Shown: positions 1 to 8,112 of the stretch, piece after piece
Layout: the number at the start of each line of letters is the position of its first letter
How positions within the stretch are numbered: position 1 is the first letter of the stretch
Notes under the pieces: generated by a model
What the model saw: only the letters and a program-made list of their open reading frames with translations
Told to the model about the DNA's origin: nothing
Databases searched by the model: none
NCBI GenBank assembly: GCA_002409785.1
Contig: DHOX01000012.1
Span: 23,628-50,241, forward strand
From: Prevotella sp. UBA5379
Lineage (GTDB): Bacteria > Bacteroidota > Bacteroidia > Bacteroidales > Bacteroidaceae
Direction: 5' to 3'
DNA length: 26,614 bases
Translations under genes and position numbers: made by a program

Positions 1-68
1 GCAAAGGAGACGGTTGAAAAGAGGAGAAGTGCCATGATAGCAGTAATACGATACAGATTTTTTCTCAT
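1..68 (-). CDS. N-terminus of an exported protein, cut by window edge
   Basis: On the minus strand an ATG at 68-66 opens a frame that stays open to the window edge (22 full codons). It begins MRKNLYRITAIMALLLFS and continues with TVSFA: a basic n-region, a hydrophobic core and an A-type cleavage end, which is a textbook Sec signal peptide. It starts 51 bases after the stop of the GH105 gene on the same strand, so it is probably the next gene of that carbohydrate cluster. Nothing of the mature protein is visible, so its function cannot be assigned; another secreted glycan-active enzyme or binding protein would be expected from context (inference only). Confidence 0.72.
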   Translation of the reverse strand, partial: MRKNLYRITAIMALLLFSTVSF

Positions 69-118
69 TTTTGTTATTTGGTTGATCGTTATGATTTTCA
101 GAAGATTATTCCTGATCC

Positions 119-1261
119 TTACCGGATCTGATGGCAGAGTTTGGCATATTCCGTGGCACCTAACAGGAAGCAACCGGTGCCGAAGTCCTCGAAATCAGGG
201 ATATGTGTCCTGCTGAGAGGTTGTCCGGCAGACGGATCCTTGCCCGTTCCCTGGCTGTAACCGATGAAGCCATCTTCCTGGACCGCACCTTTAATAGCTT
301 TCCATGCTTTGTCACATGCCCTCCGGTAAACTTTGTTTTCCAATAGTCCATTCCTTATGCCCCAGCTCATGCCATAAAGAAACAGGGAGGTGCCAGAGGT
401 TTCCGGTCCCTGGAAGGACGAGGAGACCAGACTTGGATTCCAGAAGCCATCTTTACGTTGGCATCTGAGCAGAGCCTTGCTCATCTGGAGATAGTCCTTC
501 TTGAGAAGTTGATAGTCCTTGTCTTTTTCCCCAACGGTCTGCATGACCCTTACCAGAGCGGCATAGACCCACCCATTGCCACGGCTCCAGTAACAGTTCC
601 GGCCGTCAGGTTCCTTATAGGGAGACACATAGTCCTTGTCTCTCCACCAGAGTCCTTCTTTCCTGTTGAAAAGTCCGCCGGCCAGCGTGTCGCGAGTCCA
701 CAGGTAACTGTTCATCGCATAGTCCAGATACTTCCTCTCTCCTGTGATCCTGGCATATCTGGCATATACCGGCATGGCCATCTGGATGGCATCGATCCAG
801 GTCCAGTAGGTGTGCTTTCCCGTAGCCATCTGCAGGTCCAGGTTCTCCTTTACCTTTTCAGTTTTCTCCTGTCCTCCCGACTGGATGTAACGATCCAGGT
901 AAGTCTGTTCACAGCATTGGTCATCTGCATCAGTCGTTGCTACGCCATTGCGTGGTGCCCATTGGTGGAAGTCAGCCCAACGGTCTGTATAGGCCACATA
1001 TTCAGGATTCCTGTCCACCTCGTACAGCGCCATCAACCCTTCATAATAGACGGCTCTTGTCCAGAGGTTGCTCGGACGTTTCTTCTTGACGAAGGAAGGC
1101 TGGGTAGGGTCTGGATACTTGTTCATGAAATAGGCGTTGACTTTCTGTGCGGTCGCGATGATTGAAGGACACTTTCCGGCAGATGACGGTGTGCGGGCCT
1201 CTGCAAGGCTGCTGTTCATCACTACGAGCAGAAAAAGGATGAAAGTGGTTGTTTTCTTCAT
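119..1261 (-). CDS. GH105 unsaturated rhamnogalacturonyl hydrolase-like protein
   Basis: 380 residues, the usual size for family GH88/GH105 enzymes, which remove the 4,5-unsaturated uronic acid left at the non-reducing end of oligosaccharides by pectate or rhamnogalacturonan lyases. Residues 1-22 form a signal peptide (MKKTTTFILFLLVVM..), so the enzyme is exported, probably to the periplasm. The (alpha/alpha)6-barrel hallmarks are present: an aromatic pair at W67 and YYEG 72-75, DADDQ 111-115, YWTWIDA 152-158 with the likely catalytic Asp157, WSRGNGW 225-231, and PETSGTS near 290. It lies 173 bases downstream of the GH106 gene on the same strand with no clear promoter between, so co-transcription is likely. 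The substrate could be rhamnogalacturonan or another unsaturated uronide; sequence alone does not decide. Confidence 0.9.
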   Translation of the reverse strand: MKKTTTFILFLLVVMNSSLAEARTPSSAGKCPSIIATAQKVNAYFMNKYPDPTQPSFVKKKRPSNLWTRAVYYEGLMALYEVDRNPEYVAYTDRWADFHQWAPRNGVATTDADDQCCEQTYLDRYIQSGGQEKTEKVKENLDLQMATGKHTYWTWIDAIQMAMPVYARYARITGERKYLDYAMNSYLWTRDTLAGGLFNRKEGLWWRDKDYVSPYKEPDGRNCYWSRGNGWVYAALVRVMQTVGEKDKDYQLLKKDYLQMSKALLRCQRKDGFWNPSLVSSSFQGPETSGTSLFLYGMSWGIRNGLLENKVYRRACDKAWKAIKGAVQEDGFIGYSQGTGKDPSAGQPLSRTHIPDFEDFGTGCFLLGATEYAKLCHQIR

Positions 1262-1317
1262 GATGTCATTGTTTTTGATTCCGGGAGTTGTGCTATCTGT
1301 TCAGAAGCATTTTCCGG

Positions 1318-1335
1318 AATCCTATCAGTAGGATT
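1318..1335. repeat. Short perfect inverted repeat between GH106 and GH105 genes
   Basis: AATCCTA, loop tcag, TAGGATT: a perfect 7-bp dyad with a four-base loop in the 173-base spacer (1262-1434). It would form a small hairpin in the minus-strand transcript, about 57 bases before the GH105 start. There is no U-tract after it on the minus strand, so it is not a standard terminator. It could be an mRNA processing or stabilising hairpin; no other feature is seen in this spacer. Confidence 0.45.
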
Positions 1336-1434
1336 TGTTGTTTATTGAAGTTTGATAGATGATTCCTCCCCCTCCGTGGATCATTCCGCGCGTTTACTGA
1401 TCTTAAGGAGATGATGGCAGAAGGGGGCAGGATG

Positions 1435-3993
1435 TTATAGTCCGGTCTGCTCTGTGGCCTGCTGGAGTCTTACCGTGCTGTTCAGGCCGCTTGGCACCGG
1501 TCCCCAGTGAGCATAGCTGGACTGGTGATAAGTGATGTCCACAAAATTGATTTCTTTGAACTTGCGCCATTTTACACCTTTCCGGTCAAGGTCGGCGATC
1601 CTGTTGGCCGGCAGGTTCGTGACCTCAATGCGGAGGGTATTCTTGCCTTTCTTCAGAGCATTTTTACAATTGAGAATGAAAGGTACACTCCAGGCACAGC
1701 CTATAAACTGTCCGTTCAGGTAGACCCTTGCACTTTCACGTACATCGCCCAGGTTGATGTTCCAGTGAGCAGAAGCCTGCTTCCTGTTCAGTTTGAAGGT
1801 GGTCTGATAGACCCCTGTGCCCATGGTGACGCGGGTCTTGCCGTCCAGGTTCTCCCAGGTCTTCAATCCATCAAGTTGGAAGGTTTCTCCCACTTTAGGA
1901 GCTTCATCGATAAAACTCAACTGCCATTTCTGATGAGTCAGGTCAATATCTGCCAGATGAGCCTTTTCCTCCGGCCCTTCAGCAGGCAGCGTGCCGGTTG
2001 TTACCTTGTCAGAAGTAAGCAGGATACGGCTCTCGCCACTTCTTAAGAGGATATGCACTTTCCCTTTCCTTATCTCAGCAGCATATCTGTTGCCATTGAG
2101 CGGATTGAACCACGTAGCACTTTTGAAGTGTACAGCCAGTGGGACAAAGGCATCCATGTCGTTCGGGGTGAGGTTGGCGATGAAGTAATGGTAACCTGAC
2201 GGATTACTGCGGCGGATCATTTTCAGTCCATAATCTGCCTTCATGATTTCCGGAGAAGCATGCAGAGACATTTCTTTTGCATGGACACCATACATGATCC
2301 TGGTGGGGTCATCTTTGGCCAGAGTCTTGAGTTTCTCGGCGATCTGTGGTTTCAGGATTGCACCTTCAGGGATGATGATGCCCTTATATCTTGTTCCTGC
2401 AGCCGTCTGTATGCTGCCGTCAGGAGCTATGGTGCAGCCCATGAGATACCGATCGCTGATATAGTCACAATCATATCCCAGGTGGACAATATTCAGAATA
2501 TCCTTGATGAATTTAGGAGCCCTTTGAGCCATACTTTCTATGCTGAACTGCATGAGCCGGTGATGGGTGTCCCTTCTCCACATATTATAGATAGGAAGAT
2601 AGACCAGAAAGTCATTGTCCGGTTTTCCCCATTGCAGGAAACTCTGGCAGCGGGTGATGTATTGCATCAGGAACGGTGCGTCTCTCCAGATAGAATTCGT
2701 CGGGCTCATGTCTATGCTGGCATAGAATTTCCATCCCGGCCACGGATCATCTTTCGGAGAGTAGGCCGTACCGTGGAAGAACATGTGATTGACGCCTGCA
2801 CAGAACATCAGGTCCAGGTCTGGTTTCAACTGGCTGAGTGATGTCCTGAAATGTTCCGTCAGCCAGGTGAAAGTTTCACTTGAAGTGAAAGGCTTTCCTG
2901 TGATATGAGCAGCTGAAGGGGCATATTTCAGCATCGAAAGGTCACTGTAGTTCGGCCGGGTCTTTATGGAGTCACGGCGTAGACCCTTGATGCCGAAATC
3001 GGTGAGCCCGAATCCCTCTATTTCAGGAATATCCACGGCTGCATAGCAGTCTATCAGATTAGCTGGGGAGCCGTGTGCCTGGTTGCGGGTGATGGCTCCG
3101 TGCCGGTGTGCCCAGGCCGTCCACTGCTCTGTGAAATTTTCCAGCAGGAGTTCGCTGAGCGTCTCCCGGTAGTCGCTTACGACCTGAGGGTCGCCGGCAA
3201 GGAACTCAGGAAACTTGTCCTGAAGTTTATAACCGCGGCGGGCCTGGAATTCCTTGAGAAGGGAAGGGGTCCAGTCGGCATTGTATACTTCATAGCTGTC
3301 ATTGAACATAGTATGAGGAAACGGAGTATGTGTGGCTGTGAAAGCACTGTCAAAGTGAGCCAGGTAATGAGCTACGGCAGTCTTGTCAAAGTGGTCCATG
3401 ACGTAGCCTTCTCCCCCCGGTGCAGCGCGCTTGACCTTCTGGCCGGTGCGGCTGATATAGAGGACAATGACGCGTTTATGTTTCTTGTCTCCCGGGATAG
3501 GGAAGGACTTGATGATTTGAGGTTTGGCATATTTCCGTTCCTTTTCCGGAATCTGATAGTTGATGGTCATCAGATTGGCATTGGCATTTACTACAGTATC
3601 ACAGAAGACAGCCTTGCACGCAGCTTCATTTATGGGTACCCATGGTCCCCCGAAAGGCCAGCCGGTACCGTTGTTCATGTCAATCTCTATACTGTCGGCC
3701 TTCCCCGTGTCTTCGACAAAGCGCAGCATCTCCATCCATTTGGGTGAAAGATAAGGAATGTCATTCTTGTCATTCCCCTGTACCCCGTAGATGGGGGTGA
3801 TCTCTACGGCTCCGATGCCTGCCTTGTGGTATTGGTCCAGGCTCCATTTCAGGTCTTTCTTGTCCACGGCTGATCCCAGCCACCACCATCTTACGCCAGG
3901 CCTGGCTTCCGGCAATACTGTCGGCCACGACTGTGAGAGGGCACTGATGACTCCGGTTGTAATGCAGATTAGTAATAGTAGAATTCTCTTCAT
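1435..3993 (-). CDS. GH106 alpha-L-rhamnosidase-like glycoside hydrolase
   Basis: 852 residues from the chosen start. Members of GH106 cleave alpha-L-rhamnosyl linkages in pectins and related glycans. Seen here: a signal peptide (MKRILLLLICITTG.., cleaved near SALSQ), then the family's N-terminal block PGVRWWWLGSAV (about 32-43) and AGIGAVEI (58-65), NNGTGWPFGGPWV near residue 110, a long catalytic TIM-barrel region, and a C-terminal beta-sandwich with the GH2-like sugar-binding signature VYLNGQFIGC. An in-frame ATG at 4026 exists, but it overlaps a minus-strand TAACTTTG promoter box (4024-4031), so the start at 3993, which also gives a clean signal peptide, is preferred. The protein is shorter than the long GH106 enzymes known from Bacteroides, so substrate specificity is open. 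Probably first gene of an operon with GH105 and the exported protein. Confidence 0.87.
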   Translation of the reverse strand: MKRILLLLICITTGVISALSQSWPTVLPEARPGVRWWWLGSAVDKKDLKWSLDQYHKAGIGAVEITPIYGVQGNDKNDIPYLSPKWMEMLRFVEDTGKADSIEIDMNNGTGWPFGGPWVPINEAACKAVFCDTVVNANANLMTINYQIPEKERKYAKPQIIKSFPIPGDKKHKRVIVLYISRTGQKVKRAAPGGEGYVMDHFDKTAVAHYLAHFDSAFTATHTPFPHTMFNDSYEVYNADWTPSLLKEFQARRGYKLQDKFPEFLAGDPQVVSDYRETLSELLLENFTEQWTAWAHRHGAITRNQAHGSPANLIDCYAAVDIPEIEGFGLTDFGIKGLRRDSIKTRPNYSDLSMLKYAPSAAHITGKPFTSSETFTWLTEHFRTSLSQLKPDLDLMFCAGVNHMFFHGTAYSPKDDPWPGWKFYASIDMSPTNSIWRDAPFLMQYITRCQSFLQWGKPDNDFLVYLPIYNMWRRDTHHRLMQFSIESMAQRAPKFIKDILNIVHLGYDCDYISDRYLMGCTIAPDGSIQTAAGTRYKGIIIPEGAILKPQIAEKLKTLAKDDPTRIMYGVHAKEMSLHASPEIMKADYGLKMIRRSNPSGYHYFIANLTPNDMDAFVPLAVHFKSATWFNPLNGNRYAAEIRKGKVHILLRSGESRILLTSDKVTTGTLPAEGPEEKAHLADIDLTHQKWQLSFIDEAPKVGETFQLDGLKTWENLDGKTRVTMGTGVYQTTFKLNRKQASAHWNINLGDVRESARVYLNGQFIGCAWSVPFILNCKNALKKGKNTLRIEVTNLPANRIADLDRKGVKWRKFKEINFVDITYHQSSYAHWGPVPSGLNSTVRLQQATEQTGL

Positions 3994-4023
3994 GATGATT
4001 TGATTTATCAATTTGTTTAGTCG

Positions 4024-4031
4024 CAAAGTTA
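4024..4031 (-). promoter_or_regulatory. -7 box for the GH106 gene
   Basis: The minus strand reads TAACTTTG, a match to the Bacteroidetes -7 consensus TAnnTTTG. Transcription would begin near 4020, leaving a leader of about 25 bases before the start at 3993. No good -33 box is found at the expected spacing. Confidence 0.6.
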
Positions 4032-4205
4032 CAAATAAAAAATTTAAATGATGGGTGAAAAGAGTGAATAATGTTGGCGGAAATAAAAAGCATGTCTGTG
4101 ATTATGCTGGCATAAGGTGGACTAAAACGAGGCCACAAGGACCTGTAATCGGTGCCAGACTATAAAAAAATCAGGTCTTGCCTCTGAAAATTCAAGAAAT
4201 ATTCG

Positions 4206-4213
4206 TAACTTTG
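4206..4213 (+). promoter_or_regulatory. -7 box for the ThrE-type exporter gene
   Basis: TAACTTTG matches TAnnTTTG; a leader of about 40 bases to the ATG at 4259 follows. A TTG at 4178-4180 sits 25 bases upstream, longer than the preferred 19-21, so the -33 assignment is weak. The rest of the divergent spacer (4032-4205) shows nothing I can name. Confidence 0.55.
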
Positions 4214-4258
4214 CAACCGTAATTCAGGAGTTCCAATTCTATATATTTTTTTAATTTA

Positions 4259-5749
4259 ATGAGAGAGGACACAAAGTGCAATTCTGATCCAGAGTGTAAT
4301 TATAAATGCAAGATGGAATCAGAACGAGTATTGCGTAGGAAATTAGATCTGCTTTTACGGACGGGACAAATATTGGTGGAGAGTTCGGCCGATACCAGCA
4401 GGATTAAACGGAACATGGATCGTGCTGCTGCTTTTCTGGGATTGCCTAAAGAGAATCTGCATATTAATGTGGATTATTATATGCTTCAGGTAAACTTGAG
4501 TGATGAGACCCATTCTTTTTCGAAGATGCAGCGCTGTGACAAGCATGGCATCAATATGGAGTCGATCCAAGGGATCAGTAAACTGACCTGGAGAGCTATA
4601 GGCCAGAATTATTCACTGGACCAGTATGAGAAGCAATTGGAGCAGATCGCAGGTGCCAAGCGCAATTATGGTGACTGGATGGTAGCCATCGGCGCCGGCT
4701 TTGCCTGCGGAGGGTTCTGTATTCAGTTCGGTTGTGACTGGCCAGCATTTTTCTATGCTTCCATCGCTGCCATTCTCGGCAACCGTTTCCGGATGTATCT
4801 GAATCAGTTGGGTTCAAATAATTATTTCAACATTGCTGTAGCTGCTTTCATCTCCACGATCCTGGCGTGGCTGTCTCACTTTATTTCCACTCCCGATGTA
4901 GAGGCGTATCTGCCGCATTTCCTGCTGCCCGTCTTGCATTCGGACACGCCCTGGCATCCTATGCTGGCTTGTGCTCTTTTCATTGTGCCGGGAGTCCCTC
5001 TGATCAATTTCGTGAGCGATATGCTGGACAATCATATCGAACTTGGCCTGGTGAGGGCGACGAACACCTTATTAATGGTGGTATCCATGTCCTTCGGTAT
5101 CGCGCTGGCCATCAAAATATTCGGGATTGATAATTTCGTCAAGAACCTGAGTATGATACCTCATCACACCTTTGGTGAATATGCTGTGGCCGCGGCCATT
5201 TCCTCGATGGGATTTGCAACGATCTTCAATGCACCCAAACGCCTGATGCCCTGGATTGCCGTAGGCGGAATTGTGGCAGTCTGTTTCCGTAATTTCGTCA
5301 ATCTGGGTCCGAGTAATGGAAATGTCGGACTGGATGCCGGTCCTATTGTAGGCACTCTTTGCGGTTCTGCCTTGATCAGCATAATCAATATCAAGATGGT
5401 GCATGTCCTCCATACTCCTCATCAGTGCATTACTATTCCAGCGGTGATCCCCATGGTACCCGGCGTCCTGATGTATCGTGCCCTTTATGCCTTGATAGAT
5501 ATGCAGGGAGTCGTGGGTGAGGTGACGACGGCCACCCATAATGGCATTAATGGTTCCTTACTGATCATCATGATCGCTGTGGGAGTGGATATTCCGAACA
5601 TCTTTGCCCGGAAATGGATTTCCCCGAATCGTAAAAAGAAATTAGAGGGTTTGATCCTTGACAGGAAGGCGCATGGTGAATTTATAGACTTGAGCCATGT
5701 CCGGAATGATAGTATGAAAAACGGTGATCAGGGAAATCCTCTGGAATGA
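4259..5749 (+). CDS. ThrE family threonine/serine exporter
   Basis: 496 residues. The N-terminal ThrE domain (DUF1212 type) is recognisable from LRTGQILVESSADTSRI (about 33-49), its soluble part running to about residue 135, followed by membrane segments beginning at DWMVAIGAGFACGGF. A loop with VPGVPLINFVSDMLDN (near 246-261) is characteristic of the family. A second set of helices (about 300-460) corresponds to the DUF3815 (ThrE_2) half, so both halves are fused in one chain, as in Corynebacterium ThrE. The family exports threonine and serine using the proton gradient; whether this protein does is inferred. An alternative start at Met19 (4313) cannot be excluded: the first 18 residues are Cys- and charge-rich and not family-conserved. 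It has its own promoter box upstream and an intrinsic terminator downstream, so it is probably monocistronic. Confidence 0.87.
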   Translation: MREDTKCNSDPECNYKCKMESERVLRRKLDLLLRTGQILVESSADTSRIKRNMDRAAAFLGLPKENLHINVDYYMLQVNLSDETHSFSKMQRCDKHGINMESIQGISKLTWRAIGQNYSLDQYEKQLEQIAGAKRNYGDWMVAIGAGFACGGFCIQFGCDWPAFFYASIAAILGNRFRMYLNQLGSNNYFNIAVAAFISTILAWLSHFISTPDVEAYLPHFLLPVLHSDTPWHPMLACALFIVPGVPLINFVSDMLDNHIELGLVRATNTLLMVVSMSFGIALAIKIFGIDNFVKNLSMIPHHTFGEYAVAAAISSMGFATIFNAPKRLMPWIAVGGIVAVCFRNFVNLGPSNGNVGLDAGPIVGTLCGSALISIINIKMVHVLHTPHQCITIPAVIPMVPGVLMYRALYALIDMQGVVGEVTTATHNGINGSLLIIMIAVGVDIPNIFARKWISPNRKKKLEGLILDRKAHGEFIDLSHVRNDSMKNGDQGNPLE

Positions 5750-5808
5750 TCCATGGTCATGCTGCCGGAATTTTCGGGTTGTCCTGAGGGGTGATGATTT
5801 CTATAAAG

Positions 5809-5829
5809 ACTGACATTCGTGTCAGTTTT
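5809..5829 (+). terminator. Intrinsic terminator of the ThrE-type gene
   Basis: ACTGACA, tetraloop ttcg, TGTCAGT, then TTT: a 7-bp perfect stem with a stable UUCG-type loop and a short U-tract, 59 bases after the exporter stop codon. Confidence 0.75.
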
Positions 5830-5869
5830 AACTGTGCCAAATTTGTCATACATCAAGTTTGGCACAGTT
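5830..5869. repeat. 16-bp near-perfect dyad upstream of groES
   Basis: Arms 5830-5845 and 5854-5869 (AACTGTGCCAAATTTG and CAAGTTTGGCACAGTT) pair at 15 of 16 positions, the exception being a G-T wobble; the loop is eight bases. It abuts the terminator at 5809-5829 and lies 82 bases before groES. It may be a second terminator hairpin (TTTTC follows) or an operator for a heat-shock regulator. It is not the CIRCE element (TTAGCACTC-N9-GAGTGCTAA). Confidence 0.6.
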
Positions 5870-5900
5870 TTCGTAGAGCATACAGACGAAACGTTGAATG

Positions 5901-5913
5901 TGAAAGCGTTTCA
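5901..5913. promoter_or_regulatory. Small palindrome TGAAA-gcg-TTTCA upstream of groES
   Basis: A 5-bp-arm palindrome 38 bases before the groES ATG, overlapping a wider GAAACG-N13-CGTTTC dyad (5888-5912). Its position near the expected promoter suits an operator. I see no TAnnTTTG box here, so the groES promoter may depart from the housekeeping consensus or lie further upstream. Confidence 0.3.
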
Positions 5914-5951
5914 TGTCGGGATAGGATAAACTAAATTTAAATAAAAGTATT

Positions 5952-6227
5952 ATGAACATTAAACCATTAGCAGACAGAGTGCTGGTTCTTCCTGCACCAG
6001 CTGAAGAAAAAGTAGGTGGAATTATTATTCCTGATACAGCAAAAGAGAAGCCTCAACGGGGCAAGATTGTTGCTGTGGGCCAGGGTACGAAGGATGACCC
6101 GATGGTCGTGAAAGCAGGTGATGCTGTCTTATACGGAAAATATGCCGGGACGGAGATTGAAAATGAGGGCACAAAATACCTGATGATGCGTCAGAGCGAC
6201 TGTCTCGCAATCCTGGACGAGAAATAA
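5952..6227 (+). CDS. groES: Co-chaperonin GroES (Hsp10)
   Basis: 91 residues, normal length for GroES. It forms the heptameric lid of the GroEL cage in the cytoplasm. Conserved features: MNIKPLADRVLVLP at the start, the mobile-loop region EEKVGGIIIPDTAKEKPQRGKI (split here as EEKVGGIIIPD and KEKPQRGKI, about 18-38) that docks onto GroEL, and the terminal block ILDEK. The IIIPDTA variant of the mobile loop is standard. It is followed by groEL after 128 bases, an unusually wide gap for a groES-groEL pair, containing a small ACAGA-tcttg-TCTGT hairpin (6288-6302) but no clear terminator, so a bicistronic message is expected. Confidence 0.97.
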   Translation: MNIKPLADRVLVLPAPAEEKVGGIIIPDTAKEKPQRGKIVAVGQGTKDDPMVVKAGDAVLYGKYAGTEIENEGTKYLMMRQSDCLAILDEK

Positions 6228-6355
6228 TCCGTAAGTAATACTTTAGAGAGTTTATAGGTAGTCAAGTAACCGACGGTTCCAGAGTGAACAGATCTTGTCT
6301 GTAGAGCTGTTGGACTGGCCGGAAGAAAATGATAAATTAAATAAATTAGAAGAAA

Positions 6356-7978
6356 ATGGCTAAGGAATTAAAATATGATGTAGAAGCACGTGACCTGATG
6401 AAAAAGGGCGTTGATCAACTGGCTGATGCCGTTAAGGTTACGTTAGGCCCTAAAGGTCGCAATGTGGTTATTGACAAGAAATTCGGTGCTCCACAGATTA
6501 CCAAGGATGGGGTTACCGTTGCTAAAGAAGTAGAACTTGACAACAAGTTCGAAAATACTGGTGCTCAGTTGGTTAAAAGTGTAGCAAGCAAAACGGGTGA
6601 TGACGCCGGTGACGGTACCACTACCGCTACTATCTTGACCCAGGCCATCGTGCGTGAAGGGTTGAAGAACGTTACTGCCGGTGCTAATCCTATGGATCTG
6701 AAGCGCGGTATAGACAAAGCTGTGAGTGCTGTTGTGAAATATATCAAGGATCATGCGGAAATCGTAGGTACCAACTATGATAAGATCGAGCAGGTTGCCA
6801 GTGTCAGCGCAAACAACGATCCTGAAATCGGCAAACTGCTGGCTGATGCCATGCGTAAGGTTTCCAACAATGGCGTGATCACCATTGAAGAAAGCAAGAG
6901 CCGTGATACTCATATTGAGGTAGTAGAAGGGATGCAGTTTGACCGGGGCTATCTGTCCGGCTATTTCGTAACCGATACAGAGAAGATGCAGTGCATCATG
7001 GACAATCCTTATATCCTGATTTATGATAAAAAGATCAGTAATTTGAAGGATTTCCTGCCTATCCTGCAGGCTGTTGCTGAGAGTGGCCGTCCACTGTTGG
7101 TAATCGCTGAGGATGTTGACTCTGAGGCTTTGACTACGTTGGTCGTTAACCGTCTGCGTGGCAGTCTGAAGATCTGTGCCGTAAAGGCTCCAGGGTTCGG
7201 TGATCGCCGTAAGGCTATGCTTGAAGATATTGCTGTCCTGACCGGTGGTGTCGTGGTCAGTGAGGACAAGGGCCTGAAGTTGAGTCAGGCTACTATTGAA
7301 ATGCTTGGCTCTGCTGAGAAGGTGACGGTTACCAAGGATGATACTACTATCGTAAAGGGTGCCGGTGCCAAGGAGAACATTCAGGATCGTGTCAACGAGA
7401 TCAAGAATGAAATCGCTAACACGAAGAGTTCATACGATAAGGAAAAACTGCAGGAGCGTCTTGCAAAACTTTCCGGCGGGGTTGCCGTCCTCTATGTAGG
7501 TGCTAACTCTGAAGTGGAGATGAAAGAGAAGAAGGATCGTGTAGACGATGCCTTGTGTGCTACCCGTGCAGCTACTGAAGAAGGTATTGTTGCCGGTGGT
7601 GGTACGACTTATATCCGTGCCCTGGAGGCTTTGAAGGATCTCAAGGGTGACAATCAGGACGAGCAGACGGGTATCAACATCGTCTCCCGTGCCATTGAGG
7701 AACCACTTCGCCAGATCGTTGAGAACGCAGGACTGGAAGGTTCTGTAGTAGTCAATAAGGTCCGTGAAGGGGAAGGTGACTATGGTTATAATGCCCGCAC
7801 AGAGAAATATGAGGACCTCCGCAAGGCTGGTATCGTAGATCCTGCTAAGGTGGAACGTGTCGCTTTGGAGAATGCCGCTTCTATTGCCGGAATGTTGCTG
7901 ACAACAGAATGTGTGATGGTGGATAAGCCTGAACCTAAGGCTGAAATGCCTGCACCTGCTGCTCCGGGAATGATGTAA
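6356..7978 (+). CDS. groEL: Chaperonin GroEL (Hsp60)
   Basis: 540 residues, close to the 548 of the E. coli protein. ATP-dependent tetradecameric folding chamber in the cytoplasm, partner of GroES. Signature residues are intact: TLGPKGRNV (29-37), the ATP-binding DGVTVAKE (51-58) and GDGTTTA (85-91, catalytic Asp86), ATEEGIVAGGG in the second equatorial segment, and the substrate-binding apical domain in between. The C-terminal tail ends in a short Pro/Ala/Met-rich segment (MPAPAAPGMM) instead of the long GGM repeat of enterobacteria. Codon use is strongly biased (GGT, GCT, CGT, AAG), as expected for a highly expressed gene. Preceded by AGAAAA rather than a Shine-Dalgarno sequence. It ends at a terminator just downstream. 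Confidence 0.98.
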   Translation: MAKELKYDVEARDLMKKGVDQLADAVKVTLGPKGRNVVIDKKFGAPQITKDGVTVAKEVELDNKFENTGAQLVKSVASKTGDDAGDGTTTATILTQAIVREGLKNVTAGANPMDLKRGIDKAVSAVVKYIKDHAEIVGTNYDKIEQVASVSANNDPEIGKLLADAMRKVSNNGVITIEESKSRDTHIEVVEGMQFDRGYLSGYFVTDTEKMQCIMDNPYILIYDKKISNLKDFLPILQAVAESGRPLLVIAEDVDSEALTTLVVNRLRGSLKICAVKAPGFGDRRKAMLEDIAVLTGGVVVSEDKGLKLSQATIEMLGSAEKVTVTKDDTTIVKGAGAKENIQDRVNEIKNEIANTKSSYDKEKLQERLAKLSGGVAVLYVGANSEVEMKEKKDRVDDALCATRAATEEGIVAGGGTTYIRALEALKDLKGDNQDEQTGINIVSRAIEEPLRQIVENAGLEGSVVVNKVREGEGDYGYNARTEKYEDLRKAGIVDPAKVERVALENAASIAGMLLTTECVMVDKPEPKAEMPAPAAPGMM

Positions 7979-7997
7979 AATGTAAACTATAGCTAAC

Positions 7998-8035
7998 AAA
8001 AAGGGGACGGAAAGAGATTTTCTGTTCCCTTTTTT
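7998..8035 (+). terminator. Intrinsic terminator of groESL
   Basis: An A/G-rich arm (AAAAAGGGGACGGAAA), loop gaga, and a U/C-rich arm (TTTTCTGTTCCC) followed by TTTTTT. The stem has one bulge and two G-U pairs but a long U-tract; it starts 20 bases after the groEL stop. Confidence 0.8.
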
Positions 8036-8076
8036 GTTTTATTTAGCATTTGAAATCGTATTTTTCTGAGAAAAAA

Positions 8077-8108
8077 CTTGCGTCATAATAGGAAAAAGGC
8101 TATCTTTG
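8077..8108 (+). promoter_or_regulatory. Strong Bacteroidetes promoter with no ORF downstream
   Basis: CTTG at 8077-8080, a 20-base spacer, then TATCTTTG at 8101-8108: a good -33/-7 match at optimal spacing. The next ORF starts 256 bases later, beyond a terminator, so this promoter appears to drive the non-coding transcript described next. Confidence 0.75.
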
Positions 8109-8112
8109 TAGC

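Noticed and set aside
34..216. Plus-strand 60-codon ORF with a hydrophobic start and a GAGGAG motif upstream
   Set aside because: It is antisense to the signal-peptide gene at 1-68 and to the 3' end of the GH105 gene; its hydrophobicity simply mirrors the A/T-rich minus-strand sequence, and its second half is the reverse of a conserved coding region.
5860..5874. TTTGGCAC in the groES dyad as a sigma-54 promoter (-24 element)
   Set aside because: No GC at the required -12 spacing follows; the match is explained by the inverted repeat.
5901..5913. TGAAAGCGTTTCA as a CcpA-type cre site
   Set aside because: It is one base short of the 14-base cre consensus and mismatches after alignment; CcpA regulation is not expected in Bacteroidetes.
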